Source: Candidatus Abyssobacteria bacterium SURF_17 (lineage in GTDB: Bacteria; Abyssobacteria; SURF-5). Taken from it: 53,873 nucleotides of DNA. Under the pieces are notes generated by a model. That model had not been told where the DNA came from, did not search any database, and saw only the letters and a program-made list of their open reading frames with translations. Position numbers and translations under genes: made by a program. Shown piece after piece: positions 1 through 9,417 of this stretch (its first letter is position 1; each line of letters begins with the position of its first letter). The stretch is taken from contig QZKI01000111.1 in NCBI GenBank assembly GCA_003598055.1, forward strand, positions 1 through 53,873, written 5' to 3'.

Positions 1-22
1 TTGCGTTCGGTCGGCAGATGTC

Positions 23-48
23 GCAGGGGCAGCAAGCTGCGTCCCTAC
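23..48. repeat. Short palindromic repeat (GTAGGGGC family)
   Basis: An imperfect palindrome whose arms read GCAGGGGCAGC and GCTGCGTCCCTAC. Related sequences recur at 20753-20803 and 52726-52800. It lies downstream of the hslU stop. No gene is seen in positions 1-109. Confidence 0.5.
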
Positions 49-109
49 AACCATGCATCCTCGGATTCGGCAATTCGAGTAACTACCCCGGTTTTCTGTC
101 ACGAAGCCA

Positions 110-1477
110 CTACAGTATAAATCTGCTCAAGTCCTGGTCTTTGAGAATGTCCTTGAGGCGTTCCTTCACATAATCCGCGTCTATATTGATCGTGCTGCCG
201 GAGCGAGTGGGCGCGTCGAAGGAGATGTCCTCGATGATACGTTCCATGATGGTATGGAGTCGGCGGGCGCCGATGTTCTCAGTCTGCTCGTTCACGAACT
301 CGGCGCTTCTGGCAATTTCCTTGATTGCATCATCGGTGATGATGAGCTCGACGCCTTCGGTTTTCAGAAGACCGATGTATTGCTTCACGAGAGCGTTCAC
401 GGGCTCGCGAAGAATACGCTCGAAATCGGCCGCCGTGAGGCTTGAAAGCTCGACGCGCAGAGGGAAGCGCCCTTGAAGCTCGGGTATGAGGTCTGAGGGC
501 TTCGTCATATGGAATGCCCCGGCTGCGATGAAGAGAATGTGTTGGGTGTTGACCGGCCCGTGCTTCGTCGTGACGGTGCTTCCCTCAACGAGCGGGAGCA
601 AGTCACGCTGGACGCCTTCGCGCGAGACATCGGGCCCGTAGCCGGGCTGGCCGCGGCTGGCGATCTTGTCAATTTCATCGAGGAATATGATGCCTGCATC
701 CTGCGTTCTGTTGAGGGCGGCGGAAACGACTTCATCCATGTCTATGAGCTTCTGCGCTTCTTCCTGGGCAAGGATTTTCTTTGCATCCTTTATCTTTGTT
801 TTCCTTCTTTTCTTCTGCGAGGGCATCAGCTTGCCGAGGACGCCTTTCAGGCCGACGTCCATTTCCTCGAGGCCGGAGCCGGAGAAAATCTGGAGCGGAA
901 ACGAAGGGGCTTCCTGAACGTCTATCTCGACGTATCGTTCGTCCATCGAGCCGCTTCGCAGCTTTTCGAGCAGCCGGTCACGTGTGGTGCTCGGGGCTTT
1001 CTCGGTATCGGTCGGCCCGTGGCCTGCAAAGGTTTCCGGAGTCCCCCCTGCCGAGCTATATTGTGGCGGCAGGATGACGTCCATCAGGCGTTCCTCCGCC
1101 ATTTTCTCGGCGACTGCGGCCACTGCGGCAGTGCGCTCGGACTTGACCATATTGACGGCAAGCTCGGTAAGCTCGCGAATCATGGAATCAACATCGCGGC
1201 CCACATATCCGACTTCCGTGAACTTGGAGGCCTCAACTTTGAGGAAAGGGGCATCGGCAAGTTTTGCGAGGCGCCGTGCGATTTCGGTCTTGCCGACGCC
1301 GGTCGGCCCAATCATGATGATGTTCTTCGGGGCGACCTCGTCGCGCAGGTCTTCCGGCAGGTGCTGGCGGCGCCAGCGATTGCGCATGGCGATTGCGACC
1401 ATCCGTTTGGCCGCGTGCTGCCCGATGATATATTTGTCGAGTTCTGCGACTATTTCTTTCGGAGTCAGTGCGCTCAT
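110..1477 (-). CDS. hslU: ATP-dependent protease ATPase subunit HslU (ClpY)
   Basis: AAA+ unfoldase of the cytosolic HslUV protease; as a hexamer it recognises, unfolds and threads proteins into the HslV peptidase. The 455-residue product has Walker A GPTGVGKT at residues 57-64, Walker [12 protein letters not shown] near residue 265, the inserted I-domain between them, and the C-terminal tail DLSRFIL, which in the family docks into HslV. Length is normal for HslU (about 440-460). The ATG at 1477 overlaps the TGA of the upstream deaminase (ATGA), so the two are translationally coupled. Odd point: hslV normally lies directly upstream of hslU, but here that place is taken by a dCMP deaminase gene; hslV may lie beyond the left edge or elsewhere. 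Confidence 0.97.
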   Translation of the reverse strand: MSALTPKEIVAELDKYIIGQHAAKRMVAIAMRNRWRRQHLPEDLRDEVAPKNIIMIGPTGVGKTEIARRLAKLADAPFLKVEASKFTEVGYVGRDVDSMIRELTELAVNMVKSERTAAVAAVAEKMAEERLMDVILPPQYSSAGGTPETFAGHGPTDTEKAPSTTRDRLLEKLRSGSMDERYVEIDVQEAPSFPLQIFSGSGLEEMDVGLKGVLGKLMPSQKKRRKTKIKDAKKILAQEEAQKLIDMDEVVSAALNRTQDAGIIFLDEIDKIASRGQPGYGPDVSREGVQRDLLPLVEGSTVTTKHGPVNTQHILFIAAGAFHMTKPSDLIPELQGRFPLRVELSSLTAADFERILREPVNALVKQYIGLLKTEGVELIITDDAIKEIARSAEFVNEQTENIGARRLHTIMERIIEDISFDAPTRSGSTINIDADYVKERLKDILKDQDLSRFIL

Positions 1478-1929
1478 ACCCGATTCAATTCCTTCACGAC
1501 GACCTCGATGCCGGCCTCATCGAGCATTTCGCGGGAGAGTTTATCCGGGTAGCCGCCGAGCACGACGATGCGCTCGACTCCCGCATTGATCAGCATCTTC
1601 GCGCAAAGCACACAGGGCTGATTGGTGCAATAGAGAATCGAGCCGCGCAAGCTGATGCCGAATTGGGCGGCCTGGAGGATGGCGTTTTGCTCGGCGTGGA
1701 TGCCGCGGCAGAGCTCGTGCCGCTCGCCCGGCGGTATTCCCTCGCGCTCGCGGATGCAGCCGACCTCGTCACAATGTTTGAGTCCGCTCGGTGCGCCGTT
1801 ATATCCCGTGGCGAGCACACGTTTATCTCGGACAAATATGGCGCCCACATGCCTCCTCAGGCACGTCGAACGGCTTGAGACGAGTCGCGCAATATCAAGA
1901 AAGTATTCATCCCACGATGGTCGTGCCAC
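1474..1929 (-). CDS. comEB: dCMP deaminase family protein (ComEB-like)
   Basis: Zinc-dependent deaminase of the cytidine/deoxycytidylate deaminase superfamily, expected to convert dCMP to dUMP for dTTP synthesis. The 151-residue product shows the zinc and catalytic motifs HAEQNAI (His ligand, catalytic Glu) and PCVLC (two Cys ligands), and an N-terminal [17 protein letters not shown] stretch typical of dCMP deaminases. The start is a GTG at 1929 with GGAGG seven bases upstream. It ends inside the hslU start codon (ATGA). Placement with glyA (one-carbon supply) and rdgB (nucleotide sanitation) fits nucleotide metabolism. The assignment to dCMP rather than another deaminated nucleotide is by family resemblance. 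Confidence 0.9.
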   Translation of the reverse strand: MARPSWDEYFLDIARLVSSRSTCLRRHVGAIFVRDKRVLATGYNGAPSGLKHCDEVGCIREREGIPPGERHELCRGIHAEQNAILQAAQFGISLRGSILYCTNQPCVLCAKMLINAGVERIVVLGGYPDKLSREMLDEAGIEVVVKELNRV

Positions 1930-2011
1930 GATTTTCCTCCGATGTTCTTGCGCTATTCACCCCCGCTGTCGGCGGAGGAGACTTCACTAAGAAACGCTCA
2001 TAGATGTGATT

Positions 2012-2135
2012 GTCATTGCGAGTCATTCCGCGCTTCGCGGGATGACGAAGCAATCTCTGAGTGTGTATCTTCTAGATTGCCAATGAGATTGCTTCGGTCG
2101 CCCGGGTCTGCGACCCTTCGCTCCCTCGCAGCGAC
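2012..2135. repeat. Interspersed hairpin repeat, family A copy 1
   Basis: Begins GTCATTGCGAG and carries GAAGCAATCTC and GAGATTGCTTCG as inner arms, followed by a CTCCCTCGC arm. The same plan occurs at 37479-37583 and 47807-47930. It fills most of the 245-base gap between glyA and the deaminase gene and could form a long imperfect hairpin in RNA. Confidence 0.75.
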
Positions 2136-2174
2136 GAAACGGTTGGCAGTTTCTTAGAAGTTTGTGAATGCCCA

Positions 2175-3437
2175 TCAGACTTCATTGGGCATCGGGAATC
2201 GTTCACAGAGGTCCCGCACCCGCTGCCTTACCTTCGCAAGGCGTGCCTGATCGGAGCGAGCGCTCAGCGCCTCATCGATGAGTTCTGCGATCAAGACCAT
2301 TTCTTCTTCACCCATGCCGCGCGTTGTGACGGCAGGCGTGCCGGGCCTGATGCCGCTGGTGACAGCAGGACCTTTCTTGTCGAATGGTATCGTGTTCTTG
2401 TTGACGGTGATTCCAGCCTGGTCGAGGATATCGACCGCTTCCTTGCCGGTAAGCCCTTTACTCGTGAGGTCGATGAGCATCAGATGCGTGTCGGTCCCGC
2501 CCGTGACGAGCCTGAATCCTCGCTCCTCGAGTTCAGCGGCCAAGCGAGCGGCATTGCGCACGATCCGGCGTTGATAGTCGGCAAACTCTTCGCTCATCGC
2601 CTCTTTCAAGCAGACAGCCTTTGCGGCGACGACGTGCATGAGCGGCCCGCCCTGAATGCCCGGGAAAACAGTGTGGTCAATCGTGTGAGCATACTCTTTC
2701 TTGCACAGAATCATGCCGCCGCGCGGTCCCCGCAGCGTCTTGTGAGTGGTGACGGTAACAAAATCCGCGTGCGGGAACGGGCTCGGGTGAACTCCCCCGG
2801 CAATAAGGCCTGCGATGTGCGCAATGTCCACCATCAGGTATGCGCCCAACTCTTTCGCGATTTCGCCGAACTTCGCAAAGTCTATGATGCGCGGATATGC
2901 GCTCGCCCCGGCGATGAGCATCTTCGGCTTGCAGGCACGCGCCTGCTCGCGTATCGCATTGTAATCAAGCATTTCCGTCTTGGGGTTCACGCCGTAATGG
3001 ATCACTTTGTAGAACTGCCCGGAGAAGCTGGCGGATGCGCCGTGAGTGAGATGGCCGCCGTGCGCCAGCTCCATGCCCATCACGACATCATCCGGTTTCA
3101 AGAAGCCGAAGTAGACAGCCATGTTCGCCTGTGTGCCCGAGTGGGGCTGCACATTCGCATGCTCAGCGCCGAAGAGCTTTTTCGCGCGCTCGATGGCAAG
3201 AATTTCGACTACGTCAACGTTTTCGCAGCCGCCATAATAGCGGTGGCCCGGATAGCCCTCGGCGTATTTGTTGGTCATCACGCACCCCTGTGCTTCGAGC
3301 ACGGCAGGGCTCGTGAAGTTTTCCGATGGGATGAGCTGGAGTTTGTTCCGCTGGCGCTCCTGTTCGCACTCGATGGCGCGAGCGACCTCAGGGTCGACTT
3401 TTGCAAGCAGAGTCGCCTTTTCGTCTACAAATCGCAA
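2175..3437 (-). CDS. glyA: Serine hydroxymethyltransferase
   Basis: PLP enzyme interconverting serine plus tetrahydrofolate with glycine plus 5,10-methylene-tetrahydrofolate; main source of one-carbon units. The product contains [23 protein letters not shown], and the PLP-lysine segment [15 protein letters not shown], all hallmarks of the family. The start chosen is the TTG at 3437, which follows an AAAGGA Shine-Dalgarno with good spacing and gives 420 residues, the usual family length. The frame stays open further upstream to 3599, but that would add 54 residues overlapping rpiB with no family counterpart. It lies 31 bases downstream of rpiB and is probably the end of the long operon that starts near 12.06 kb. 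Confidence 0.96.
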   Translation of the reverse strand: MRFVDEKATLLAKVDPEVARAIECEQERQRNKLQLIPSENFTSPAVLEAQGCVMTNKYAEGYPGHRYYGGCENVDVVEILAIERAKKLFGAEHANVQPHSGTQANMAVYFGFLKPDDVVMGMELAHGGHLTHGASASFSGQFYKVIHYGVNPKTEMLDYNAIREQARACKPKMLIAGASAYPRIIDFAKFGEIAKELGAYLMVDIAHIAGLIAGGVHPSPFPHADFVTVTTHKTLRGPRGGMILCKKEYAHTIDHTVFPGIQGGPLMHVVAAKAVCLKEAMSEEFADYQRRIVRNAARLAAELEERGFRLVTGGTDTHLMLIDLTSKGLTGKEAVDILDQAGITVNKNTIPFDKKGPAVTSGIRPGTPAVTTRGMGEEEMVLIAELIDEALSARSDQARLAKVRQRVRDLCERFPMPNEV

Positions 3438-3468
3438 AGTCCGTTCCTTTCTGTTGCTTCGGGCCCCC

Positions 3469-3903
3469 TTATTCTTCGCCGTCAATCTTGCGGATTCGCC
3501 TGAGATGCCGACCTCCCTCGAAGGGGGTTTCCATCCAAACGCGGAGGATATCCTTTGCAGCGGGAAAATCAATGATGCGCGAGCCGAGCACGAGGACATT
3601 GGAATTATTGTGGGCCCGCGACATCTCAGCCATATACGTATTCAGGCACAGCGCAGCGCGGATGCCTTTGTATCGATTTGCGGTGTAACTCATGCCGAGG
3701 CCGCTACCGCATATGAGAACGCCGCGCTCGCACATGTTCCCCAGAACCGCCTCGCAGAGCTTACGGGCATAGTCCGGATAGTCACACGATTCCGTATTGT
3801 AGCACCCAAAGTCCTCCACGCCGTGGCCTTCAGATTCCAACTGCCGCTTTACTTTCTCTTTCAACTCGAATCCGGCGTGGTCACATGCCACCGCGAGTTT
3901 CAT
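3469..3903 (-). CDS. rpiB: Ribose 5-phosphate isomerase B
   Basis: RpiB/LacAB family isomerase interconverting ribose 5-phosphate and ribulose 5-phosphate. Starting at the ATG at 3903 (Shine-Dalgarno GGAAGG upstream) the 144-residue product begins [11 protein letters not shown], with His9 of the phosphate/sugar binding motif and the catalytic Cys65 in the [13 protein letters not shown] loop; this matches Cys66 of E. coli RpiB. Its start overlaps the end of tsaC by 23 bases. In the same operon a split transketolase is encoded, so the operon carries two non-oxidative pentose-phosphate steps. A related LacA/LacB-type activity on other sugars is possible but less likely given the context. Confidence 0.94.
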   Translation of the reverse strand: MKLAVACDHAGFELKEKVKRQLESEGHGVEDFGCYNTESCDYPDYARKLCEAVLGNMCERGVLICGSGLGMSYTANRYKGIRAALCLNTYMAEMSRAHNNSNVLVLGSRIIDFPAAKDILRVWMETPFEGGRHLRRIRKIDGEE

Positions 3904-4570
3904 TCTCTTTTCCTTCCGCGTTATAGAGTTTCTTGTCAAATTCACTAACAACGGCGGCAACTTTCTCCGCCGATATCGCTCCCTCTCTTAATAATACAAC
4001 TTTTTGGCCCGAAACATCCACTATGGTCGAAGGAAGAAGCGACTTCCCCGGACCGCCGTCAACCACCGCATCGATTTCGCCTCTGAAGTAGTCGGTCGCC
4101 GCGCGTGCGGTGCGGGCCGCGACCCGCCCGCTCGGGTTGGCACTCGTCGCAACCAACAATCCGCCGAGCGCGCCTGCGATGGCGCGGGCGATAGCATTGT
4201 CAGGGATTCTCAGGCAAATGGCCTTCCGCACGTCGAGTGCCTCGGCTGGCAAACTTCCCGAGTCCTTAAGGATGAGCGAGAGCGGGCCGGGCCAGAAGCG
4301 GTCAGCAAGCGCAACGGCAACCGGAGATAGTTTGATGCGCCAGGCGGCAAGTCGCTCCTTTCTATCAATGATATACGGGAACGGCTTTGTGCCTTCCCTC
4401 CCCTTAAGCACTCTGATTTTGTGGTCAACCTCGGGATTGAAGGCGTCGCCTCCCAACCCGTAAAATGTGTCTGTCGGGTAGGCGATTATGCCTCCGCTCT
4501 TCAGCAACGAGGCGATCTCGTTTATGAGTTTAGGCTCCGGCGCGCGCGGATTGAGCTCGAATATCTTCAT
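3881..4570 (-). CDS. tsaC: Threonylcarbamoyl-AMP synthase (TsaC/YrdC/Sua5 family)
   Basis: Makes threonylcarbamoyl-AMP from threonine, bicarbonate and ATP for the t6A37 modification of ANN-decoding tRNAs. The YrdC fold signature is present: AYPTDTFYGLGGDA near residue 30, KIRVLKGREGTKPF (basic substrate-binding residues) and SANPSG. The product is short-form (229 residues from the ATG at 4570), without the C-terminal Sua5 domain. The start at 4570 lies 11 bases after the rdgB stop; a farther upstream in-frame ATG at 4603 lies inside rdgB and would add only non-conserved residues. The gene end overlaps rpiB by 23 bases. Confidence 0.93.
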   Translation of the reverse strand: MKIFELNPRAPEPKLINEIASLLKSGGIIAYPTDTFYGLGGDAFNPEVDHKIRVLKGREGTKPFPYIIDRKERLAAWRIKLSPVAVALADRFWPGPLSLILKDSGSLPAEALDVRKAICLRIPDNAIARAIAGALGGLLVATSANPSGRVAARTARAATDYFRGEIDAVVDGGPGKSLLPSTIVDVSGQKVVLLREGAISAEKVAAVVSEFDKKLYNAEGKENETRGGM

Positions 4571-4580
4571 TCCATTCCAA

Positions 4581-5174
4581 CTATTCTGTGAGCAACCGTT
4601 CAAGGATAGCGCGCGCTTTCCTGAGCGCGCGCGCGCGATGACTGATTTTGTTCTTGGCTTCCTCCCCTAATCGAGCGAACGTCGTGCGGTATCCCTTGGG
4701 AATGAAGATGGGGTCATACCCAAATCCCGAGCGCCCGGAAGCGCGGGCAGCTATTCTGCCTTTGCACTTGCCGACGGCCGTCCATAGGTTTTTCCCGTCG
4801 ACTATCGCAACGGCACACATGAAATGCGCTGTTCGCTTCCCGGTCTTGACGCCGCGCAGAAGCCGGAGCAGCTTGCGAACGTTTTCGGCATCTGTGGCTC
4901 CATCCCTGGCGAACCGAGCCGAAAAGATGCCGGGCTGTCCCCTGAGATAGTCAACTCGTAGTCCGGAATCTTCTGCAAGTGTAACCAGGCCAGTCTGACG
5001 AAAATATGTCTCAGCCTTAATGCGTGCGTTTGCGGCAAACGATTTTCCGCTCTCGACCGGGGGGGTGACATGAGGAAATTCTCTCAGGCTCACTATCTCG
5101 ATGGGCAGGTCGCGCAGCATTTCGGTGATCTCGCGCACCTTACCCCTGTTGCCGGTCGCGAGCAGGAGTTTCAC
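4581..5174 (-). CDS. rdgB: XTP/dITP diphosphatase (RdgB/HAM1 family)
   Basis: Hydrolyses non-canonical purine nucleotides (XTP, ITP, dITP) to monophosphates, keeping them out of DNA and RNA. From the GTG at 5174 the product is 197 residues, as usual, with the N-terminal [14 protein letters not shown] motif, EDSGL (catalytic acidic pair region), [10 protein letters not shown] and the C-terminal [10 protein letters not shown] motif. The GTG overlaps the rph TGA (GTGA) and has GGGAGGG upstream, which decides the start. The rph-rdgB pair is a widely conserved arrangement and supports both calls. Confidence 0.95.
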   Translation of the reverse strand: MKLLLATGNRGKVREITEMLRDLPIEIVSLREFPHVTPPVESGKSFAANARIKAETYFRQTGLVTLAEDSGLRVDYLRGQPGIFSARFARDGATDAENVRKLLRLLRGVKTGKRTAHFMCAVAIVDGKNLWTAVGKCKGRIAARASGRSGFGYDPIFIPKGYRTTFARLGEEAKNKISHRARALRKARAILERLLTE

Positions 5175-5911
5175 GGCTGCACCCTCCCGGGGTCGAGGGC
5201 AGCCTCTTGCGTTTGAATCAGACACTCGATACCCGATTGGGCAAGGTCCAGCATTTTGTCAAGGAGGGTACGGTCAAAAGGCTCCTTTTCGGCTGTCCCT
5301 TGCACCTCGATGATCTTGCCCGAGCGCGTCATGACGACATTCAGGTCAACGTCGGCGCGCGAGTCTTCCTCGTAACACAGGTCCAGCATGGGAACGCCGT
5401 CGAGCATGCCGACGCTCGTGGCTGCAACCATTTCTCGAATCGCCATCGAACCGATGCGATTCGAGTCGTAAAGACTCTTGAGTGCATCATGCAAAGCGAT
5501 GAAAGAACCTGTAACCGCTGCGCACCGGGTGCCGCCATCGGCCTGGATTACATCACAGTCTACCTGGATCGTGCGTGTTCCGAGAGCGGAAAGGTCCACG
5601 ACAGAGCGCAGGGCACGACCGATCAGCCTTTGAATCTCGAAATGGCGGCCTGAAGCGCCCCGCGTGGTGCGTACACCGGTAGAGCGCGGCAGCATTGCAT
5701 ATTCCGCGGTTATCCATCCCTTCCCTGAACCGTCGAGGAAGGGTGGCACGCCGTCCATGACGGACGCGGTGCAGATAACCCGTGTGTCCCCGACTTCGAT
5801 CAGAGCGGAACCTTCGGCAAACTTCGTGAATGCTCGCGTGATGATCACAGGCCGCATCTCATCCCACTTGCGGCCATCGCACCTGGGCGCGGCTATCGGA
5901 TTACTCGACAC
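5171..5911 (-). CDS. rph: Ribonuclease PH
   Basis: Phosphate-dependent 3'-5' exoribonuclease that trims tRNA precursors. Conserved stretches include [39 protein letters not shown] and [17 protein letters not shown], which contain the phosphate- and metal-binding residues of the PH domain. The GTG at 5911, preceded by AAGGA, gives 246 residues and overlaps the end of ctpA by 11 bases. The frame is open further upstream but those residues are encoded opposite or inside ctpA and do not resemble RNase PH. It is followed by rdgB with a GTGA overlap. Confidence 0.95.
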   Translation of the reverse strand: MSSNPIAAPRCDGRKWDEMRPVIITRAFTKFAEGSALIEVGDTRVICTASVMDGVPPFLDGSGKGWITAEYAMLPRSTGVRTTRGASGRHFEIQRLIGRALRSVVDLSALGTRTIQVDCDVIQADGGTRCAAVTGSFIALHDALKSLYDSNRIGSMAIREMVAATSVGMLDGVPMLDLCYEEDSRADVDLNVVMTRSGKIIEVQGTAEKEPFDRTLLDKMLDLAQSGIECLIQTQEAALDPGRVQP

Positions 5912-7394
5912 CGGGAGATCCTTCGGGCACCGGCGCTTGCTCTTCGTGCGGCAGCATAATCTCAGGTAATGACTCCTGAAGCTCTTGAACAGGTTCTTCA
6001 GGCTGTTGGACGGGCGCCTCTTCCGGAACAGCGGTTCCTGCATCCTCCTTCACAGCAGATTCTGCTTCTCCCTTCGCGAGATTTATGTTCTGCTCGAGCG
6101 ACTTGAAGATGTCGTATCCGCGCAGAAGGTCCACAGCCCGCTGAAGCTGTACGTCAGCTATTTCTTCTTCATCTTTCTGCTGCTGTTCGGCATCGTCCGA
6201 GGGCGTGTCGGGCTGGGGGGGCATCCTGACCATCGGAACAGAGCCTTCCCTGCTGAGCAGCGCGACAAGCTGCTCTTTACTCATCTTAACTTCGATGTCG
6301 GGTATGATGCCGAGACGGTCGATGGAATGCCCGTTCGGCGTAAGGTACTTCGCAGTCGTCAACCGAAGGGCCGAACCGTCGGACAGCGGAATGATGCTCT
6401 GAACCGACCCCTTGCCGAACGTCTTTGTGCCAAGAACCACCGCCCTGTTCCAGTCCCTGAGAGCACCTGCTACTATTTCCGACGCGCTGGCGCTTCCTTC
6501 ATTCACGAGAATCACGATCGGCGTACTCGGCTCGATCGACGGATTGCGCTTTGCATTGAATTTCATATTCTGGTCTGAATCTCGCGATTCGGTGTAGACG
6601 ATGAGCTGACCCTTGTCCAGAAACTCGTCAGCCACCTCGGCAGCCACGTTCAGCAGTCCACCGGGATTGCTCCGGAGGTCGAGCACGAGGGAGCGCATCC
6701 CCTTCTTCTTCAACTCTTCTAAGGCCTTATGCAGTTCCGTCGCCGTCTGTTCGCTGAACTCACGGAGACGGATGCGTGCGATTTTTTCGTCGAGCATTTC
6801 CCAATTGACGCTGCGAATCTTGATGTCGTCGCGGATCATGGTGAACTCAAGCTCTTCGGGCATCTTGCCGTCATTTTCGTGGAGCCTGAGGATGGTAATG
6901 GTGACCTTCGAGCCTTTTGGGCCTCTGAGTTTCTTGACAGCCTCTTCGAGCACGAGACCCGTCGTGGGTTCTCCGTCGATTTTGATGACCCTGTCACCCG
7001 CTTGCACCCCGGCCTTAAAGGCGGGGGTGTCCTCAATCGGTGACACGACGGTGAGCACCTTGTTTTCATCGAGGCTGATGACGATGCCCAGACCGCCGAA
7101 GTGTCCTTCGGTCTCAACTTTGAGTTCCTTATAAATATCCGGCGGCATGAATTGGCTGTGAGGGTCGAGCCCATCCATCATGCCTTTCATGGCGCTGTAA
7201 ATCAGTTCCTTGGTCGGCATTTCCTCGACATAATCGCTTTGGATTATGCTGATGGCATCGGAAAAGATTTCCAGGTCGCTGTATGCCGAGCCGGTCTGTG
7301 CGGTCACGTATCCTGAAAGAAGATTGCCGATGACCAAGCCCAGAAGAAGGACCGAGACCAAGAAGAAGAAAAATTCACTCCGATTGCGTTTCAT
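5901..7394 (-). CDS. ctpA: Carboxy-terminal processing peptidase, S41 family
   Basis: Periplasmic serine protease of the Ctp/Prc family, often involved in controlling envelope or peptidoglycan-remodelling proteins. The 497-residue product has an N-terminal membrane/signal segment (residues about 8-30), a PDZ domain (about 95-175, including [12 protein letters not shown]), and the S41 catalytic domain with DLRSNPGG, the nucleophile in NEGSASASE (about Ser303) and the general base Lys328 in FGKGSVQ, spaced 25 residues apart as in Prc. The last 100 residues are acidic and Pro/Glu-rich, probably disordered. Its start overlaps the end of the ftsX-envC gene by 20 bases. The ftsE-ftsX-envC-ctpA order is common in diderm bacteria and suggests a role in cell separation. 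Confidence 0.95.
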   Translation of the reverse strand: MKRNRSEFFFFLVSVLLLGLVIGNLLSGYVTAQTGSAYSDLEIFSDAISIIQSDYVEEMPTKELIYSAMKGMMDGLDPHSQFMPPDIYKELKVETEGHFGGLGIVISLDENKVLTVVSPIEDTPAFKAGVQAGDRVIKIDGEPTTGLVLEEAVKKLRGPKGSKVTITILRLHENDGKMPEELEFTMIRDDIKIRSVNWEMLDEKIARIRLREFSEQTATELHKALEELKKKGMRSLVLDLRSNPGGLLNVAAEVADEFLDKGQLIVYTESRDSDQNMKFNAKRNPSIEPSTPIVILVNEGSASASEIVAGALRDWNRAVVLGTKTFGKGSVQSIIPLSDGSALRLTTAKYLTPNGHSIDRLGIIPDIEVKMSKEQLVALLSREGSVPMVRMPPQPDTPSDDAEQQQKDEEEIADVQLQRAVDLLRGYDIFKSLEQNINLAKGEAESAVKEDAGTAVPEEAPVQQPEEPVQELQESLPEIMLPHEEQAPVPEGSPGVE

Positions 7395-9417
7395 TCAAAC
7401 TCCTCCTTTGAAGCCAGATAGCGGGGTCAACGGGTTGTCCGTGCTCCCTTATTTCAAAGTAAAGGAAGGGCCCCTTCAGCGAACCGGTGTCGCCCACAAG
7501 CGCGATGGGTTGCCCGCCCTTCACCATGTCTCCCTGCTTGACGAGTATGCTCGAGCAGTGAGCATACACGCTAGTGTATCCGTCGCTGTGGTCCATTATA
7601 ACAAGTTTACCATATCCTCGGAACCAATCACAGTATGCGATGACCGCATCATGAATGGCGCGGACCCGTCCGCCCATGGGTGCGATGATATCGATTCCGG
7701 AATGCCTCACATACGTGGTGGAATCCGGATTCTTCGACCGACCAAAGGGTGCGGATACCTCGCCGTCGACCGGCCACGGGAGCAGTCCTTTCATTTCCCT
7801 GAAAGGCACCGAGCCTGCCAGCAGGGGCTGGGGCTGCGCCCGTTGGGCTTCTATGAGCTCCTGCAAGTTCCGTGCAGACGCTTCGAGGTCGTTTATTGCG
7901 GCCATGTATATGCTTTTCTGTTCTCGAACTCTCGCGAGCAAACCTTCCCGCTGCTCATTCTTCATGGCGACCTGCAACACGCGCAACCTATTCGTTTCAG
8001 CATAGAGTGTGTCAAGGTCGACGTGTTTCTGCAATGTTTCCCGTCGTTCCAGGTATTCCGTGCGCAAGCTCTCGGCACGCGCCAGTGATTCAGCTTCCTT
8101 CTGTGCAAGAAGGGAGATTATTTGCCTCCGCGTGGTCATTTTCGCTTGGGGAATGTCACACAAGACAACTTCGACCAGCGTGGGCTCTCGGCGATTGCAC
8201 AACAATCTGAGCAACTGCTCCAGTTCCTCCCGTGAGTTTCCATACTCTTCCTCGCATCGCGCGAGGTCTGTCTGCACCTTTTCCATGGCCGCCCGGTTGG
8301 CGGCAATTCTTTTTTCACCAAACTTGATCTCGCGTTTAAGGGCATCTATCTGCTTGTCTCTCGCCTCGAGTTCTTCAAGGATAGCGCGCTCGCGTTGTCC
8401 CAGTTCTTCAGCATCCGCCTTGCTTTGTTCGAGCTCGTTTTCAAGCTGTTTCAACTCCTCTCGATAGCGAGTGACCTCGCTCTCGAGGGTTTCCTGAGCG
8501 AAACCGACGCTCCCATGCGGCAGCGCTGCAAAAAGGACTACCGCAAGACCGACGAGGGCGTTCCGAACCGAGAGCCGGTTCGCCACAAGAGCAAGCGCCG
8601 GGCCAATGGCAAAGGCGACCAGGAAGAAGCCCGTGGGCAACTGGAGCGAGTATCCTATCCTCCTGGAGAGCAGAAACGCCGTTGCGGCGAGTCCTGCGAC
8701 CCCTGCGGCGGAGCCACAGACTCCCTGGGCAATGCCTTCGACGGTGAGGACCCGTCGGATGAACCGTCTGCTCGCGCCAAGCATTTGAAGCGTCCGGATT
8801 TCGCCCTGCCTCGCCGTGGATGCCAGTCTTGCTACATTGAAGATCACCGTCACGAACACGATAGTGCCGAATATGCTCGTTCCTGCCGCAAACATAGCCA
8901 TGTCGCGACGGAATCGGAGGTATCGCTCAAGCAAGAGCTGCTCGAAACCTACATCATCCACACCCTCGACTGCATTCACCTGAGCGGCAACCTGTCTTAT
9001 GACCGAGAGGTCACGTCTGCCGGGCGCGAGTCTTATCACAATTGCTGGGCCGAGCACTTCATCGAAGCGGATGGCGTGGAGGTCCAGCGATTCGCCGACG
9101 TCGGAGAAGAGTTCCTCCCACAGAGCCTGTGTCGTGATAATCCGCGCCTCGCCCACCTGTGCGATTGAGCGAATGTCGGTGAGCGCCCTTTGGATGTCAC
9201 GCTCTTCAAGACCGAGGGACAAGAAGGCAACCAACTCCACTCTACTCTCCCACCGTCGCAGCATTGTGTCCACGTTGAGAACAACGAGCGCGAACGCGCC
9301 CAGTGCAAAGACGGCCACTGCCATGATCCCGGCAATGGCAAACCCGAGGGTTCGCTCGCGCCGAAAATTTCGGAGGCCCTCCCTAAGAGCCAGAATGTAG
9401 CCTTCCCGCAAGTTCAT
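7375..9417 (-). CDS. FtsX-EnvC fusion: division ABC permease joined to a degenerate LytM activator
   Basis: One open frame of 680 residues encodes what is normally two proteins. Residues 1-280 are FtsX: TM1 about 24-48, a large periplasmic loop, TM2 173-198, TM3 224-250, TM4 258-280. A fifth hydrophobic segment (about 284-307, ending GSVGFA) resembles a signal peptide and would carry the rest into the periplasm. Residues 308-525 are a charged coiled coil, and 545-670 a LytM/M23 domain. His572 and Asp576 (RHSGID) and His620 (VYAH) are kept, but the last zinc ligand is Tyr653 (LYFEI), the same replacement as in E. coli EnvC, so it is probably an amidase activator, not a hydrolase. Start: ATG 9417, inside ftsE by 35 bases. 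No good internal ribosome site was seen at the junction (about 8490-8580); signal peptidase cleavage after GFA is possible. No reading-frame break is visible. Confidence 0.88.
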   Translation of the reverse strand: MNLREGYILALREGLRNFRRERTLGFAIAGIMAVAVFALGAFALVVLNVDTMLRRWESRVELVAFLSLGLEERDIQRALTDIRSIAQVGEARIITTQALWEELFSDVGESLDLHAIRFDEVLGPAIVIRLAPGRRDLSVIRQVAAQVNAVEGVDDVGFEQLLLERYLRFRRDMAMFAAGTSIFGTIVFVTVIFNVARLASTARQGEIRTLQMLGASRRFIRRVLTVEGIAQGVCGSAAGVAGLAATAFLLSRRIGYSLQLPTGFFLVAFAIGPALALVANRLSVRNALVGLAVVLFAALPHGSVGFAQETLESEVTRYREELKQLENELEQSKADAEELGQRERAILEELEARDKQIDALKREIKFGEKRIAANRAAMEKVQTDLARCEEEYGNSREELEQLLRLLCNRREPTLVEVVLCDIPQAKMTTRRQIISLLAQKEAESLARAESLRTEYLERRETLQKHVDLDTLYAETNRLRVLQVAMKNEQREGLLARVREQKSIYMAAINDLEASARNLQELIEAQRAQPQPLLAGSVPFREMKGLLPWPVDGEVSAPFGRSKNPDSTTYVRHSGIDIIAPMGGRVRAIHDAVIAYCDWFRGYGKLVIMDHSDGYTSVYAHCSSILVKQGDMVKGGQPIALVGDTGSLKGPFLYFEIREHGQPVDPAIWLQRRSLNETQSE

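Noticed and set aside
509..1552. Long plus-strand open frame opposite hslU (347 codons), and similar long frames opposite glyA, ftsX-envC and PBP genes
   Set aside because: They mirror real genes on the other strand, lack ribosome sites and family motifs, and arise from codon bias in GC-rich genes.
3438..3599. Extended glyA start at ATG 3599
   Set aside because: It would add 54 residues inside rpiB with no serine hydroxymethyltransferase homology; the TTG at 3437 has a ribosome site and gives normal length.
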